Source: a candidate division WOR-3 bacterium (GTDB lineage Bacteria > SDB-A). From it: 39,640 nucleotides of DNA. Shown piece by piece: positions 8,191 to 16,741 of the stretch (its first letter is position 1; each line of letters starts with the position of its first letter). The stretch spans positions 1 through 39,640 of the forward strand of contig JAFGON010000056.1 of the NCBI GenBank assembly GCA_016926475.1. Direction: 5' to 3'. The notes under the pieces were generated by a model. That model did not search any database. It was not told where the DNA came from and saw only the letters and a list, made by a program, of their open reading frames with translations. The position numbers were made by a program, and so were the translations under genes.

Positions 8191-10332
8191 TTACAATTCC
8201 CTTATCAAAGTAACTGTTTCGTAGCATTCTATGATATCGCCTTCTTGGGCTTCTGACAGGCCTTCAATCCCGATACCACACTCAAAATTTGTTTCGACTT
8301 TTCTGACGTCGTCTTTAAATCTCTTGAGCGAGATTATTTTTCCTGTGTGAAGCAATTCCCCTTTTCTTTTCAACCGAGCCATAGATCCCCTTTTAACTTC
8401 TCCGTCGAAAATATAGCTCCCGCAGATAACTCCTGTTTTGGATATCACAAAAACGTTTCTGATCTCCGCCTTCCCGATGGTTTTTTCTTCGTATTCCGGA
8501 GCGAGTAACCCACTCATCGCTTTTCTTATTGAATCTATCGCTTCGAAAATTATGTTGTATGATTTTATGATTATGCCTCTCGCGGCAGCCAATTTTGCCG
8601 CTTCACTTCTGACGGAAACATTGTAAGCGACAATGATAGCTCCTGATGACTGTGCTAGCAAAACATCATTTTCGTTGACGGGTCCGACGGCTTTGTGGAC
8701 AATTGTAATGGTAATTTCGTCTTGGGGAAGCCTCGCCAAACCGTCCGCCAGGGCTTCGAGAGACCCTCCGACGTCGCATTTGAGAATCAGGTTCAGTTTA
8801 TTCTGCTCTCCGCTCTCAAGGGCGTTTTTGAAGGCTTCCGCCGTGAAAGCTTTGGTCCGGCTCTGCTGTACCTTTTCGACGAGAACTCTTTTTCTCGCTA
8901 TTTCTCTCGCTTTTCTCTCTTCACCTACCACTTGAAAAGTGTCGCCGACGTCAGGCAGCCTGTCAAAACCCATTATCTTTACCGGAGTAGAGGGATAGAC
9001 TTCCTCTACTTTTTCCTCGTATTCGTTGAACATCGCCCTGATTCTTCCCGAAGAGCTGCCTGCTATAAAAGCGTCTCCAATTCTGGCAACCCCCTCGGTT
9101 ATCAGAATATCGGCTATCATACCTCTCCCCTTTTCCACCGAAGCTTCGATTACAGCGCCTCTGGCTTTTGATTCGATGGAGGTTTTCAAATCGAGCATTT
9201 CCGCTTCTATCAGAATCGCGTCGAGGAGATCCCCGATTCCTTCTCCGGTTTTTGCTGAAATCGGGACGCTTTGAGTCTTGCCCCCGTAATCTTCGACCAT
9301 CACTTTGTGTTCGAGAAGCTGCTGCTTCACCTTTTCGACGTTCCCTTTTCCGAGGTCGATTTTGTTCAACGCCACTATTATAGGGATTCCGGCGGCTCTT
9401 ACGTGGTCTATTGCTTCGATTGTCTGGGGTTTCACGCCGTCGTTCACCGCGACGACTAAAACGCATATATCCGTGAGTTGAGCTCCTCTTGCTCTCATCG
9501 CGGTGAATAGTTCATGCCCGGGAGTATCCAAAAAAGTTATTTTCTCTTTGTTGTGAAATACTTCGTAAGCGCTTATATGCTGAGTTATCGAGCCGACTTC
9601 CTGCTCGGCAACCCTGCTTCTTCTTATGTAGTCGAGAAGAGATGTCTTTCCGTGGTCCACGTGACCCATGACCGAAACTATTGGGGCTCTTTTTTGCAAA
9701 ACTGCTGAGCTCTCTTCTTCGAGAATTTCTTTCTCGAGGATGTCTTCCCCCCATTCAGGAAGGAGTTCGACTTCGTAGCCGAATTCATCGGCTACGGCAG
9801 ATATAACGTCTATGTCGAGTCTTTGGTTTACCGAGACTACAAGCCCCAGGGAAAGGCAAATTGAAATTATCGCGTTCGGTTCAGTCTCGAGTCTTTTGGC
9901 GAGTTCCGTCACCGACATAAACTCGCTTACCCTGAGTATTTTTTTGTCCTCTTGGACTTCTTCAGAAGCAATTCTGACTTCAACTTTCCTTTTCTTCCGT
10001 TTGTCGCCGCTTCGTATCTGATGCAGAGTTTGGGTCAACTTATTGTCGACGACAACTTTATCCACCGTTTTCTTTCTTCTTTTAGTTTTTCTGCCGTCTT
10101 TTTTCTTATCTGATACCGCGTCGCCTTCACTCATCTTCTTTTTTTTCTCTTCTTCCAGTCTCGCCGCTTCGCGTTCTTCCTCGAACCTTTTTTTGACGGC
10201 TCCTTCCATTTCCGGAAGCATTGTGCTCATGTGGTTTTTTACTTCATACCCAAGGTTTTGAAGCAAATTGACCAACGCCACAGATGTCAATCCATATTCT
10301 TTTGCAGCCTGGTATATTCTTTTATTCCCCAT
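8191..10332 (-). CDS. infB: Translation initiation factor IF-2
   Basis: GTPase that delivers initiator fMet-tRNA to the 30S subunit and promotes subunit joining. Residues 1-50 form the IF2 N-terminal helical domain, a highly charged Lys/Glu linker runs to about 125, a second IF2_N module lies at about 130-180, and the G domain follows: G1 GHVDHGKT 223-230, G3 DTPGH 269-273, G4 NKID 323-326. EF-Tu-like domain II, IF2 domain III and the fMet-tRNA-binding C-terminal domain complete the 713 aa, within the usual length range for a short-linker IF2. The ATG follows a GGGGGAT Shine-Dalgarno. It lies 27 bases after nusA, the usual pairing. Its stop is one base from the 3' end of the opposing tRNA, and I see no terminator between them. 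Confidence 0.97.
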   Translation of the reverse strand: MGNKRIYQAAKEYGLTSVALVNLLQNLGYEVKNHMSTMLPEMEGAVKKRFEEEREAARLEEEKKKKMSEGDAVSDKKKDGRKTKRRKKTVDKVVVDNKLTQTLHQIRSGDKRKKRKVEVRIASEEVQEDKKILRVSEFMSVTELAKRLETEPNAIISICLSLGLVVSVNQRLDIDVISAVADEFGYEVELLPEWGEDILEKEILEEESSAVLQKRAPIVSVMGHVDHGKTSLLDYIRRSRVAEQEVGSITQHISAYEVFHNKEKITFLDTPGHELFTAMRARGAQLTDICVLVVAVNDGVKPQTIEAIDHVRAAGIPIIVALNKIDLGKGNVEKVKQQLLEHKVMVEDYGGKTQSVPISAKTGEGIGDLLDAILIEAEMLDLKTSIESKARGAVIEASVEKGRGMIADILITEGVARIGDAFIAGSSSGRIRAMFNEYEEKVEEVYPSTPVKIMGFDRLPDVGDTFQVVGEERKAREIARKRVLVEKVQQSRTKAFTAEAFKNALESGEQNKLNLILKCDVGGSLEALADGLARLPQDEITITIVHKAVGPVNENDVLLAQSSGAIIVAYNVSVRSEAAKLAAARGIIIKSYNIIFEAIDSIRKAMSGLLAPEYEEKTIGKAEIRNVFVISKTGVICGSYIFDGEVKRGSMARLKRKGELLHTGKIISLKRFKDDVRKVETNFECGIGIEGLSEAQEGDIIECYETVTLIREL

Positions 10333-10359
10333 CTATCCCCCTAAAATTTATACTCAAAT

Positions 10360-11616
10360 TTACATCTCCGAAATTTCGCTTATTTCGTCGATAGCTTTTC
10401 TTATCGCGGGGATGTCTTTCTCTTTAATTTCCTCGACAGCGAGAATCTCTTCGTCAGTCGCGTTGTTAACCGAGAGCAAATCCTCAAAATTATTGGACAG
10501 GATTTTTATGACCCTTTTGGGAAGAGAGGTGAGCTTGTCCGGTTTTGTCTTTTTTAGAAATTCGTTTCTGCGGGTCTCCTTAACCGAAGTAATGCTCGAT
10601 ATGTCAATTTTCCAACCGGTCAATTTACTCGCGAGTCTGGCGTTTTGTCCGTTTTTTCCTATTGCGAGAAGATACTGTTCGTCGGAGACGACCACGAAAG
10701 CTTTTTTCTCCGCCTCGTCAAGTCTAATCTTTTCTATAACCGCGGGAGCTAAAGCCCTGCTGATGAAAATTTCCGATTCAGGGGACCAGAGCACAATATC
10801 GATTTTTTCTCCGCTGAGCTCTTTGACAATCGATTGAACTCTAGACCCTTTCATCCCCACGCAAGCTCCCACGGGGTCGATTCTCTCGTCTTTCGATGAA
10901 ACTGAGATTTTCGCTCTTTCCCCGGGATCCCTTGCGACAGACATAATTTTTATTATTCCCTCGTATATCTCAGGAACTTCATTTTCAAAAAGTTTAACCA
11001 AGAATTCATTACTCGTCCTTGAAAGAACGACATAAGGGCTTTTTTGCTTTTCTTGAATGTCGAGTATCAGAGCTTTTATCCTCTGCCCCTGGTGCCATCT
11101 TTCTTTTGAGATCTGGTCTTTGCCGGACAACATTCCTTCAGACTTACCCAAATCTACTATTATGGAGTTTTTACCGACCTGCTGGACTTGTCCGCTGACA
11201 ATTTCTCCTATTTTCACCTTGAACTCCGCCAAAACCCTCTCTTTTTCGGCTTCTTTGATTTTTTGACCGAGCAATGTTCTTATGTTGAGAATATTGCCTT
11301 TGCTAAGTTCTTTTATGCTGAGGGATTTTTTGACCTTGTCTCCCAGAACAGCGGCGGGTTCTATTTCGTGAGCTTCTTGCAGAGAAATTTCCAGATCGGG
11401 TTCTTCGACCTTTTCAACGACTTCAAGCTCCATAGAGGCGTCTATTTCGCCTTTCTCGCTAATTTTAACTTCTACTCCATCGACTCTTCCATGAATTTTT
11501 TTAAACGCCGCTATCAGGGTTTCTTCGATTGCTTTTTGAAGCACCGATTCGTCAAGATCTTTATCCATAGATATTTCTTTAATTGTGTCGATTATTTCAT
11601 CTCCGGTGTTGATCAC
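10360..11616 (-). CDS. nusA: Transcription termination/antitermination factor NusA
   Basis: NusA binds RNA polymerase and modulates pausing, intrinsic termination and rRNA antitermination. The N-terminal RNAP-binding domain spans about 1-130, an S1 domain about 135-200 (VSGQVQQVGKNSIIVDLG), KH1 about 230-290 (GMKGSRVQSIVKEL) and KH2 about 305-345 (IGKNGQNARLASKLTGW). A C-terminal tail of about 70 residues replaces the long acidic repeats of gammaproteobacterial NusA. The start is GTG, four bases after AGGAGG. It is the first gene of nusA-infB. The usual upstream rimP is not here; instead a 245-base divergent region with palindromes separates it from a plus-strand lipoprotein gene. Confidence 0.95.
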   Translation of the reverse strand: MINTGDEIIDTIKEISMDKDLDESVLQKAIEETLIAAFKKIHGRVDGVEVKISEKGEIDASMELEVVEKVEEPDLEISLQEAHEIEPAAVLGDKVKKSLSIKELSKGNILNIRTLLGQKIKEAEKERVLAEFKVKIGEIVSGQVQQVGKNSIIVDLGKSEGMLSGKDQISKERWHQGQRIKALILDIQEKQKSPYVVLSRTSNEFLVKLFENEVPEIYEGIIKIMSVARDPGERAKISVSSKDERIDPVGACVGMKGSRVQSIVKELSGEKIDIVLWSPESEIFISRALAPAVIEKIRLDEAEKKAFVVVSDEQYLLAIGKNGQNARLASKLTGWKIDISSITSVKETRRNEFLKKTKPDKLTSLPKRVIKILSNNFEDLLSVNNATDEEILAVEEIKEKDIPAIRKAIDEISEISEM

Positions 11617-11670
11617 TTGACCTCCTCAACAAAAAAAAGGTAAACTCCGGCTTTTATAGCTTTTCAGACT

Positions 11671-11687
11671 ATTTTCAATTTGAAAAT
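11671..11687. repeat. Perfect 8-bp palindrome near predicted nusA start site
   Basis: ATTTTCAA and TTGAAAAT form a perfect dyad around one central base at 11679. It lies just downstream of the candidate nusA -10 box, near the predicted transcription start. It could be a repressor operator, or a chance dyad in AT-rich DNA. Confidence 0.45.
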
Positions 11688-11689
11688 TT

Positions 11690-11718
11690 ATTATACGAAT
11701 TGTAAATCTACCATTTAA
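11690..11718 (-). promoter_or_regulatory. Candidate promoter of nusA-infB
   Basis: On the minus strand a perfect TATAAT -10 (11695-11690) is preceded at 17 bases by a weak TTAAAT -35 (11718-11713). A start near 11683 would give a leader of about 65 nt before the nusA GTG. A 10-bp inverted repeat brackets the -35 box. Confidence 0.5.
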
Positions 11719-11733
11719 AAGAGAGATTTACAA
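11700..11733. repeat. 10-bp inverted repeat bracketing the nusA -35 box
   Basis: TTGTAAATCT (11700-11709) and AGATTTACAA (11724-11733) are perfect inverted arms separated by 14 bases. The left arm lies in the spacer between the nusA -10 and -35 boxes and the -35 lies in the loop, an operator-like arrangement. Together with the palindrome at 11671-11687 it gives two dyads in one promoter region. Confidence 0.6.
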
Positions 11734-11790
11734 CCGACATTTCTGCGATTCGAGATTTATCCCTTTAAAATTATTTTCTGCTAAATAAAA

Positions 11791-11819
11791 TTGACAAAAA
11801 GGCAAAATACTGTTAAAAA
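11791..11819 (+). promoter_or_regulatory. Promoter of the plus-strand lipoprotein gene
   Basis: A perfect TTGACA -35 (11791-11796) is followed at 17 bases by TAAAAA (11814-11819) carrying an extended -10 TGT. The coding start at 11862 follows AGGAGG (11850-11855) with a 6-base spacer. Confidence 0.6.
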
Positions 11820-11861
11820 CCTTAGAATAATATAACCTGTGAGTAAACAAGGAGGAAATGA

Positions 11862-12338
11862 ATGACGAAAAAAATCGCGATTGGTGTAGTATTAGGTCTG
11901 GCTCTTATAGCTACCTTCGGTTGTTTCAAAAAGAGCTCTAGCCCCACAGCGGTAGTAAATGAATTTGCCGCGGCAATGAAAGCCGGCGAATACGAAAAAG
12001 CAGTGGGATACATGTCTGAAAATTCCGTCAACAAGGCTTCAGAAGCTTTTGACATGATTTTCTCTCTGGCTGAATCCGACCCGAGCATGAAAGAAGAAAT
12101 GGAAAAAGAACTCGGTATCTCAATTGATGAATTCAAAGCAATGGACGCCAGGCAGAGATTGGCTAAGATCCTTTCCATGTCGCCTGAAGAAAATCCTTTT
12201 AAAGAAATGGAGTACGAAGTCCTATCCGAGACAATAGACGGTGAAAAAGCCACGGTCAAAGTCAAAACAGGCGACGAAGAAGATGAAATATATCTTATTC
12301 AGGAAAACGGCGCCTGGAAAATTGACATGGAAATGTGA
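11862..12338 (+). CDS. Small lipoprotein, DUF4878-like
   Basis: 158 aa. A lysine-rich signal peptide ends in lipobox ATFGC with predicted lipidated Cys21. The mature part begins with a helical segment (PTAVVNEFAAAMKAGEYEKA) and ends in a short beta portion closing with NGAWKIDMEM, as in DUF4878 and related NTF2-like lipoproteins. No catalytic residues are evident and no function is known. It is monocistronic: it has its own promoter and a strong AGGAGG ribosome site, and a perfect hairpin terminator lies about 20 bases after the stop. It is flanked by divergent nusA and a convergent phosphodiesterase gene. The isolated strong expression signals suggest an abundant envelope protein, which is inference. 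Confidence 0.85.
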   Translation: MTKKIAIGVVLGLALIATFGCFKKSSSPTAVVNEFAAAMKAGEYEKAVGYMSENSVNKASEAFDMIFSLAESDPSMKEEMEKELGISIDEFKAMDARQRLAKILSMSPEENPFKEMEYEVLSETIDGEKATVKVKTGDEEDEIYLIQENGAWKIDMEM

Positions 12339-12357
12339 TATATCGATATTCTACTTT

Positions 12358-12391
12358 AAAGGCGGAGAAAATTTTCTCCGCCTTTTTTTTT
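12358..12391 (+). terminator. Rho-independent terminator
   Basis: Perfect 28-base palindrome at 12358-12385, with 14-base arms whose core is GGCGGAGAAAA paired with TTTTCTCCGCC. On the plus strand it runs into a tract of eight or more T. It ends the lipoprotein transcript; the minus side has only a short T stretch, so it may work less well for the convergent operon, whose last gene ends at 12390 inside the T tract. Confidence 0.95.
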
Positions 12392-12914
12392 ACAGTTCTA
12401 TGTGGTCTGCCTCAGAAAAATTTCCGTTTTCGTCTATGAGCATAAAAGATATTTTCTTGGCAGAAAACTCAACAATCCCCAGGCTCACGTCCAAAAACTT
12501 TTTTGCTTTCATAAGTTCTTCTTCTCTCTGAAAAAAACCCACTGTCAGGTGTTTGCGAAAATCACGGTCGGGGTTGAAATACGAAGGAAAAACTGATGCC
12601 AAAGTCCTTCTAATCTCATCCGTCTCGCCTTTGTCTTCTGGTTTGAGCCATAGAACGTATCCACCGTTTGCGAAAAAACCTGTTGAACGGAATTTTATAT
12701 CAAAAGGAGAAAAACAAGAGATTTTTTCTTCGATAACACTTTTTTTCAACTTCCATTCCATTTCACCCATGAACGGTATGTCGGATATAGTTATATGGGG
12801 AGGAAAAGTTCCGAAAAACACGTCGTACATCTTTCTGAAGAGGTTTATTCTTTCAGCTCCTTCGCCTTCGATGATAATCCCGAGCGCGCTGTCACCTTTT
12901 TTTAAAGCTCTCAT
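12390..12914 (-). CDS. 2H phosphodiesterase superfamily protein (LigT/ThpR-like)
   Basis: About 174 aa with two H-x-T motifs, HIT at 40-42 and HLT at 122-124, in the spacing of the 2H superfamily (2'-5' RNA ligase, cyclic phosphodiesterase). Between them YVLWLKP is the usual strand. These enzymes open 2',3'-cyclic or similar phosphodiesters in RNA or nucleotides; the substrate cannot be assigned. I choose the ATG at 12914 because it overlaps the Nudix stop as ATGA; an upstream start at 12953 would overlap Nudix coding sequence by more than 40 bases. It is distinct from the ThpR gene at 27017. It is last in the glycan/Nudix run. Confidence 0.75.
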   Translation of the reverse strand: MRALKKGDSALGIIIEGEGAERINLFRKMYDVFFGTFPPHITISDIPFMGEMEWKLKKSVIEEKISCFSPFDIKFRSTGFFANGGYVLWLKPEDKGETDEIRRTLASVFPSYFNPDRDFRKHLTVGFFQREEELMKAKKFLDVSLGIVEFSAKKISFMLIDENGNFSEADHIEL

Positions 12915-13405
12915 CTGATTTTCAAGAAATCTTCGATAGCTCGTCTGTTGCAATCAAAAGGGATAACCGGAAGATTATCAAAATGAAAAATTTCCGCTTC
13001 CTGGGCGTCGTCTCCCGCTCGCAGTCTGCCCCCCTTTATTTTCGCCCAAAACACTGCGACCAAGACATCTCCGTAGAATTTTGAGGGCTGCCTGTAAAGG
13101 CCTATCAGTTTTTTCGGTTCGACTGACAATCCCGTCTCTTCTGAGACCTCCCTTTCACAGGTCTCTTCAGGCGTCTCTCCTGATTCCATGAAGCCGGATG
13201 GCAAAGCCCAGCGACCTTTTCCAGGTTTGAACTTCCTCTTGACGAGAATAATCCTGTTCTCTACCGTCACTATAGCGGCGCTTGCTGGTATCGGGTTTTT
13301 ATATTGTATGTACCCGCAACGTCTGCAGCACCGCCTGTAGCTACCCCCAATTTTACTTCTCGACATCTCATTCGAACAGAAAGGGCAAAATTTAAAATCC
13401 GCCAA
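12911..13405 (-). CDS. Nudix hydrolase with N-terminal zinc ribbon
   Basis: 164 aa. Cysteines at 7, 10, 27 and 30 (CPFC and CRRC) form a zinc ribbon as in NudC-like and ADP-ribose pyrophosphatase-like Nudix proteins. The complete Nudix box runs from Gly71 through Glu77, Arg85-Glu86 and Glu89-Glu90 to Gly92, so the metal-binding glutamates are intact. It should hydrolyse a nucleoside diphosphate linked to another moiety. NudC-type NAD(H) or capped-RNA activity is possible, but the protein is shorter than NudC. The start is TTG after AAAGGA. It follows the glycosyltransferase by 4 bases and overlaps the 2H gene. Confidence 0.88.
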   Translation of the reverse strand: MADFKFCPFCSNEMSRSKIGGSYRRCCRRCGYIQYKNPIPASAAIVTVENRIILVKRKFKPGKGRWALPSGFMESGETPEETCEREVSEETGLSVEPKKLIGLYRQPSKFYGDVLVAVFWAKIKGGRLRAGDDAQEAEIFHFDNLPVIPFDCNRRAIEDFLKIR

Positions 13406-13409
13406 ATTT

Positions 13410-14534
13410 TCAAATCCTTTGTGACAGTCTTTTGTAAAGCTTCTGAAGTTTCAGTTTCTCTTTGTCCCATGAATAATTTTCGTTTTTTTCATCCAGGTTG
13501 CGCAACAACTCCCTTCGAAAATCATCATCCGACAACACTTTTTTTATCCCTTTCGCGATGCTTTCCTCGTCTGTTTCGTCCACGCAAACCCCGATTCCCT
13601 CATTTGCTATAAGCTCCCTCATTACCGGATGATTAGAACCGACTTGCGGAATTTTCAGGCATGCGTAGTCGAAAACTTTGTTCGCAGACGAAAGCCTGTT
13701 GTTTAAGCAATCCCCTGAAATCAAGGACAGCCCGACATCTGCGTCCTCGAGAGAGCAGGCGAGGTTTTCGGGCTCAACCCATCCCCCGAAAACCACATTA
13801 GCGCCAAAATTTTTCGCCAGAGCTTCAAACCTCTTTCGTTCTTTTCCTTTCCCATAGATAAAAAGAGAAGCTTGCTCGATTTTCCCGAAAGCCTTGATGA
13901 CTTGGTCAACTCCCCTGCCTTGAACGAGCGCGCTGTGATAGACAATTTTCGGCGAAGTCCTCTTTCGGGCTATTGAAAAGCCTGACCTGTGAAGTTCACT
14001 GGCGTTCATAAGAACTATCGGATCCAATTTTAGTTTTCTGAACCTTCTCAGCATTCTCGATATATGCCGGTTCACGGCGATAATCACATCAGCCCTACTG
14101 GCGAAAAAAGATTCGACATTCGACCAAAATATTCTTTTTAAAGTGTTATTTTTCAATTCTTTGACACCCGCAGCGTATTCGTGGCTGTCGTAGACCAAGA
14201 GGCATTTTCTCAACCTTGCCAACAAAAACCCGACAGGCAGAGTGTTTACGTCATGACAATGGATCGCCCATGGTCTTATGCTGTAAACGTTACCCAGAAC
14301 CTTCAGCCAAAAAGCCGCGAATCTAAGAGGAGTAGAAACAAAAACACCTGATTTGACTTCAACAAACCTGCCTTTTTCTGGAATTTTACGTCGCATTTTC
14401 TTAAAATACGGGAAGAACACCTCGACATCAAAACCAACTTCGGAAAGAGCGTTCACCTCTCTTATCACTCTTCTGTCTTCGGTGGCGATAGAAAACACAA
14501 CCATGATGATTTTCTTATTGTTAATCGAATGCAA
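13410..14534 (-). CDS. Family 4-like glycosyltransferase
   Basis: A GT-B fold retaining glycosyltransferase of about 374 aa. The N-terminal Rossmann half starts with IIMVVFSIATEDRRV and contains HCHDVNTLP and YDSHEY. The C-terminal nucleotide-sugar half has the KIVYHSALVQGRGVD strand and the NRLSSANKVFDYACLKIP region, which corresponds to the GT4 motif that grips the donor diphosphate. Acceptor and sugar are unknown; a cell-surface polysaccharide is likely from the neighbours. I place the start at TTG 14534, six bases after GGAG and overlapping the deacetylase stop by 14 bases; an internal ATG at 14504 has no ribosome site. Confidence 0.85.
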   Translation of the reverse strand: MHSINNKKIIMVVFSIATEDRRVIREVNALSEVGFDVEVFFPYFKKMRRKIPEKGRFVEVKSGVFVSTPLRFAAFWLKVLGNVYSIRPWAIHCHDVNTLPVGFLLARLRKCLLVYDSHEYAAGVKELKNNTLKRIFWSNVESFFASRADVIIAVNRHISRMLRRFRKLKLDPIVLMNASELHRSGFSIARKRTSPKIVYHSALVQGRGVDQVIKAFGKIEQASLFIYGKGKERKRFEALAKNFGANVVFGGWVEPENLACSLEDADVGLSLISGDCLNNRLSSANKVFDYACLKIPQVGSNHPVMRELIANEGIGVCVDETDEESIAKGIKKVLSDDDFRRELLRNLDEKNENYSWDKEKLKLQKLYKRLSQRI

Positions 14535-15855
14535 CTTCGTCTCCGGCAAAAAGATTTATTTTGAATTCACGCCTTCCGATTCGCCCGATATCGCCTCTAC
14601 CCCTTATTACGGGAGTAAAATCGATAGTTTTTGAAAACAGCACCGCTTCTTTAAGGTCTGACCCGGCTCTAAGGGCATTTTTCTCCTCGATCGCTGTCAA
14701 GTGTTGTCTGGAAAACAAGTATTCATCTAAATCCGACAAAGTCCCAATCCAAGCTCCCTCTCTCTTTGATTCTTCTATGACCCTTTCATAGATTCTTGAG
14801 AAAATTCCATTGAACATTTGGGAAAACATCCTCTGGTGCCAGAGAAGGTTTAAGATACCGCCCTGGCTTTTTATCGAATTGACGTGTTCTTCAGAGTATT
14901 TCTCTCCAGCCAAAATTGCCATGTCGGTCAGGGTTATCGGAAATTCCCTTATTTTCAAATACCTTGAAAAACCCGTGTGCCAAGGGTAGTAGTATGAGCA
15001 GGAAGGCCTGATAAGTTCCCATTTTCTCGGATGTGCCACGGAAGAATCGTAGGAAAAACCTTCAAGGTCTGCTGTATAAAGAATGTTTTCATCTTCTATG
15101 AGATAGTGGTACCTGATTCCTTTGATTTGATTTCCTGACGCCCTTTCGATTATTTTCCTTTCGGTTTTAAGCTTTTCCGGTTTTCTCTTCGACTGCAGAC
15201 TCGCGTGCAAAGCGATTTCCCAGCCGTCTTTCCTAAGTTCTTCCAAAAAACCGCTCATTTTCTTCAGGTTGTAACGCCTCCCATGTTCGTCTCTTTTCAC
15301 CGTGAGGAAAAAAAACGTGGACTTGACTCCGATGTTCTGTTCGTAATCCTTAAGCTTTTCAAGGCAATAATAAGGGTCGTCTTTGGGATGGAGCAAAAAA
15401 TAAACCGCCCTTTTAAAATTATAGTCATGGGTTTTCCGAATGATGTTCCTGATAAAATTAGTCAAAGAAAAAAATCTGGTCCTGTCGACATCGTGAGTCA
15501 GGACGACCGCGTAGGGCGATTTAAGAGGCCATCTCGATACAAAAAGAGCCTTTTCAGGAAAATTTTCGGATATGATTTTCGAAATATTGTCAGCGAAGTT
15601 CTCTAAAAAATAGCCGGAATCCATACTTCTCCCCTGGAATCCTTCAAAGACAGAATTGAGAGCGCTCGAGTCAATAGCCATGGCTTTCTCTCTCATAACC
15701 TTGTTGGCGCCTTCCGTGAAAACGACGTCACACGGCAGCTTTTGGACAAATCGGAAAACGATTCCGGACAATTCCAGCGCTGTTTTTACCAGGCCTTTCA
15801 ATTCCGGTTTTCTTTTCAGCGAAAGAGACGGATCGAATATTTTTATTATCTCCAA
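14521..15855 (-). CDS. Polysaccharide deacetylase-like protein
   Basis: 444 aa. A region of about 115 residues precedes a NodB-like (CE4) domain. Motif 1, THDVD, is at 120-124 (Asp122 and Asp124), the second conserved block starts at IALHASLQS, and a later RYHYL strand fits the family. The layout resembles the longer polysaccharide deacetylase proteins of surface glycan clusters that carry a DUF7033-type N-terminus. It would remove N- or O-acetyl groups from a glycan or lipid-linked sugar; activity is not certain because motif 2 deviates from H-x3-H. The start is TTG at 15855, overlapping the acyltransferase stop by 10 bases; its ribosome site is weak, so the start is uncertain. Confidence 0.78.
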   Translation of the reverse strand: MEIIKIFDPSLSLKRKPELKGLVKTALELSGIVFRFVQKLPCDVVFTEGANKVMREKAMAIDSSALNSVFEGFQGRSMDSGYFLENFADNISKIISENFPEKALFVSRWPLKSPYAVVLTHDVDRTRFFSLTNFIRNIIRKTHDYNFKRAVYFLLHPKDDPYYCLEKLKDYEQNIGVKSTFFFLTVKRDEHGRRYNLKKMSGFLEELRKDGWEIALHASLQSKRKPEKLKTERKIIERASGNQIKGIRYHYLIEDENILYTADLEGFSYDSSVAHPRKWELIRPSCSYYYPWHTGFSRYLKIREFPITLTDMAILAGEKYSEEHVNSIKSQGGILNLLWHQRMFSQMFNGIFSRIYERVIEESKREGAWIGTLSDLDEYLFSRQHLTAIEEKNALRAGSDLKEAVLFSKTIDFTPVIRGRGDIGRIGRREFKINLFAGDEVAFD

Positions 15856-16715
15856 AGCCTGGAATACCTGTTCAGTTTCAGACCGAAACCGGCTTTGAAA
15901 AGTGAAATAGATCTGGTGTTGGCGCCGCAGAGGTCGAATTTTCTGCCTTTTGATACTTCTTCGAATATGGACCTTTGTAAAAGCATGGCGTTCGCACCAA
16001 TTTCCAGACCGCTTTGAGAGGAACCCGCAATCCAGTCATAGCTCTTTTCACTGCCTGTCAAAGACGCCCTGAAAGCTATAGGCCTGCCGTTGGGGTCCGT
16101 GGCGGTTCTTAATTTCAGAACAGATAGCTCTTCGGCTTTTCTCGCCATTTCGATGATGTATTTTTTGTCGTAAGGGGGTTTTCTCCCGTGTCTTTTGTAC
16201 GATGAAAAAAGCAGTTCGACCAGTTCTTCTTTGTCTTCCCAATCCTCAAAAAACCGCGCTTCATTCTCCGCCTTTTTTATCTGCTTTAACTCTTCTCTTT
16301 CAATAGACGCCTTATCCCAATCCAGAGAAGCCACGTATGTGTATAGGATTTCAGCTTTAAACCCGCACCAGATAAACGGCCTGACGTCAAAAATATCTGG
16401 GGATGCCAATATGACGGTTTTTTTCGGCAAAATCTCAGAAATTTTTTCTACGGCACAGAGATAGTGCCTTTCAAAACTTTTTCCTGTATTTTCTCCCTCT
16501 ACAGAGACAACACAGCTATAAGGCAAAGTTGGAACAGCAGTCATTTTCTGACCTTTGGAAAACGTGTAAAAAAGAATTTCAATTTTTTGTGTCTTGGCGC
16601 TGAAAAAACCTGTTTTACAGCCCAAGAGTTCGCCTGCCCTTCTGACAAGCTCACGATGAAAAATACCTTCTTCAGGAAACTTTTCAAAACAATCAGAAAT
16701 AATTTCAACTTTCAT
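15846..16715 (-). CDS. FemAB/BioF2-like GNAT acyltransferase
   Basis: About 289 aa with two GNAT-like halves. The C-terminal half ends in FDLCGANTRSISLFKAGFG, the typical closing motif of Acetyltransf_6 (BioF2-like) proteins of exopolysaccharide clusters; before it, FRASLTGSEKSYDWIAG matches the conserved strand. It probably acylates a sugar or peptide on a lipid-linked intermediate. I choose the ATG at 16715 (MKVEII). The longer reading from 16757 would run through the divergent flippase start and the shared -10 palindrome. There is no Shine-Dalgarno before 16715, and the predicted transcription start is only a few bases upstream, so translation may be leaderless. First gene of the glycan run. 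Confidence 0.75.
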   Translation of the reverse strand: MKVEIISDCFEKFPEEGIFHRELVRRAGELLGCKTGFFSAKTQKIEILFYTFSKGQKMTAVPTLPYSCVVSVEGENTGKSFERHYLCAVEKISEILPKKTVILASPDIFDVRPFIWCGFKAEILYTYVASLDWDKASIEREELKQIKKAENEARFFEDWEDKEELVELLFSSYKRHGRKPPYDKKYIIEMARKAEELSVLKLRTATDPNGRPIAFRASLTGSEKSYDWIAGSSQSGLEIGANAMLLQRSIFEEVSKGRKFDLCGANTRSISLFKAGFGLKLNRYSRLWR

Positions 16716-16725
16716 GACAAATGCA

Positions 16726-16733
16726 ATTATAAT
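16726..16733. promoter_or_regulatory. Palindromic bidirectional -10 element between divergent genes
   Basis: The sequence ATTATAAT reads TATAAT on both strands. On the plus strand (16728-16733) it predicts a start near 16740, one or two bases before the flippase ATG. On the minus strand (16731-16726) it predicts a start near 16718, about three bases before the acyltransferase ATG. A TTTTCA -35-like box lies 17 bases away for the minus direction; the plus -35 is weak. Confidence 0.5.
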
Positions 16734-16741
16734 AACCTTCG

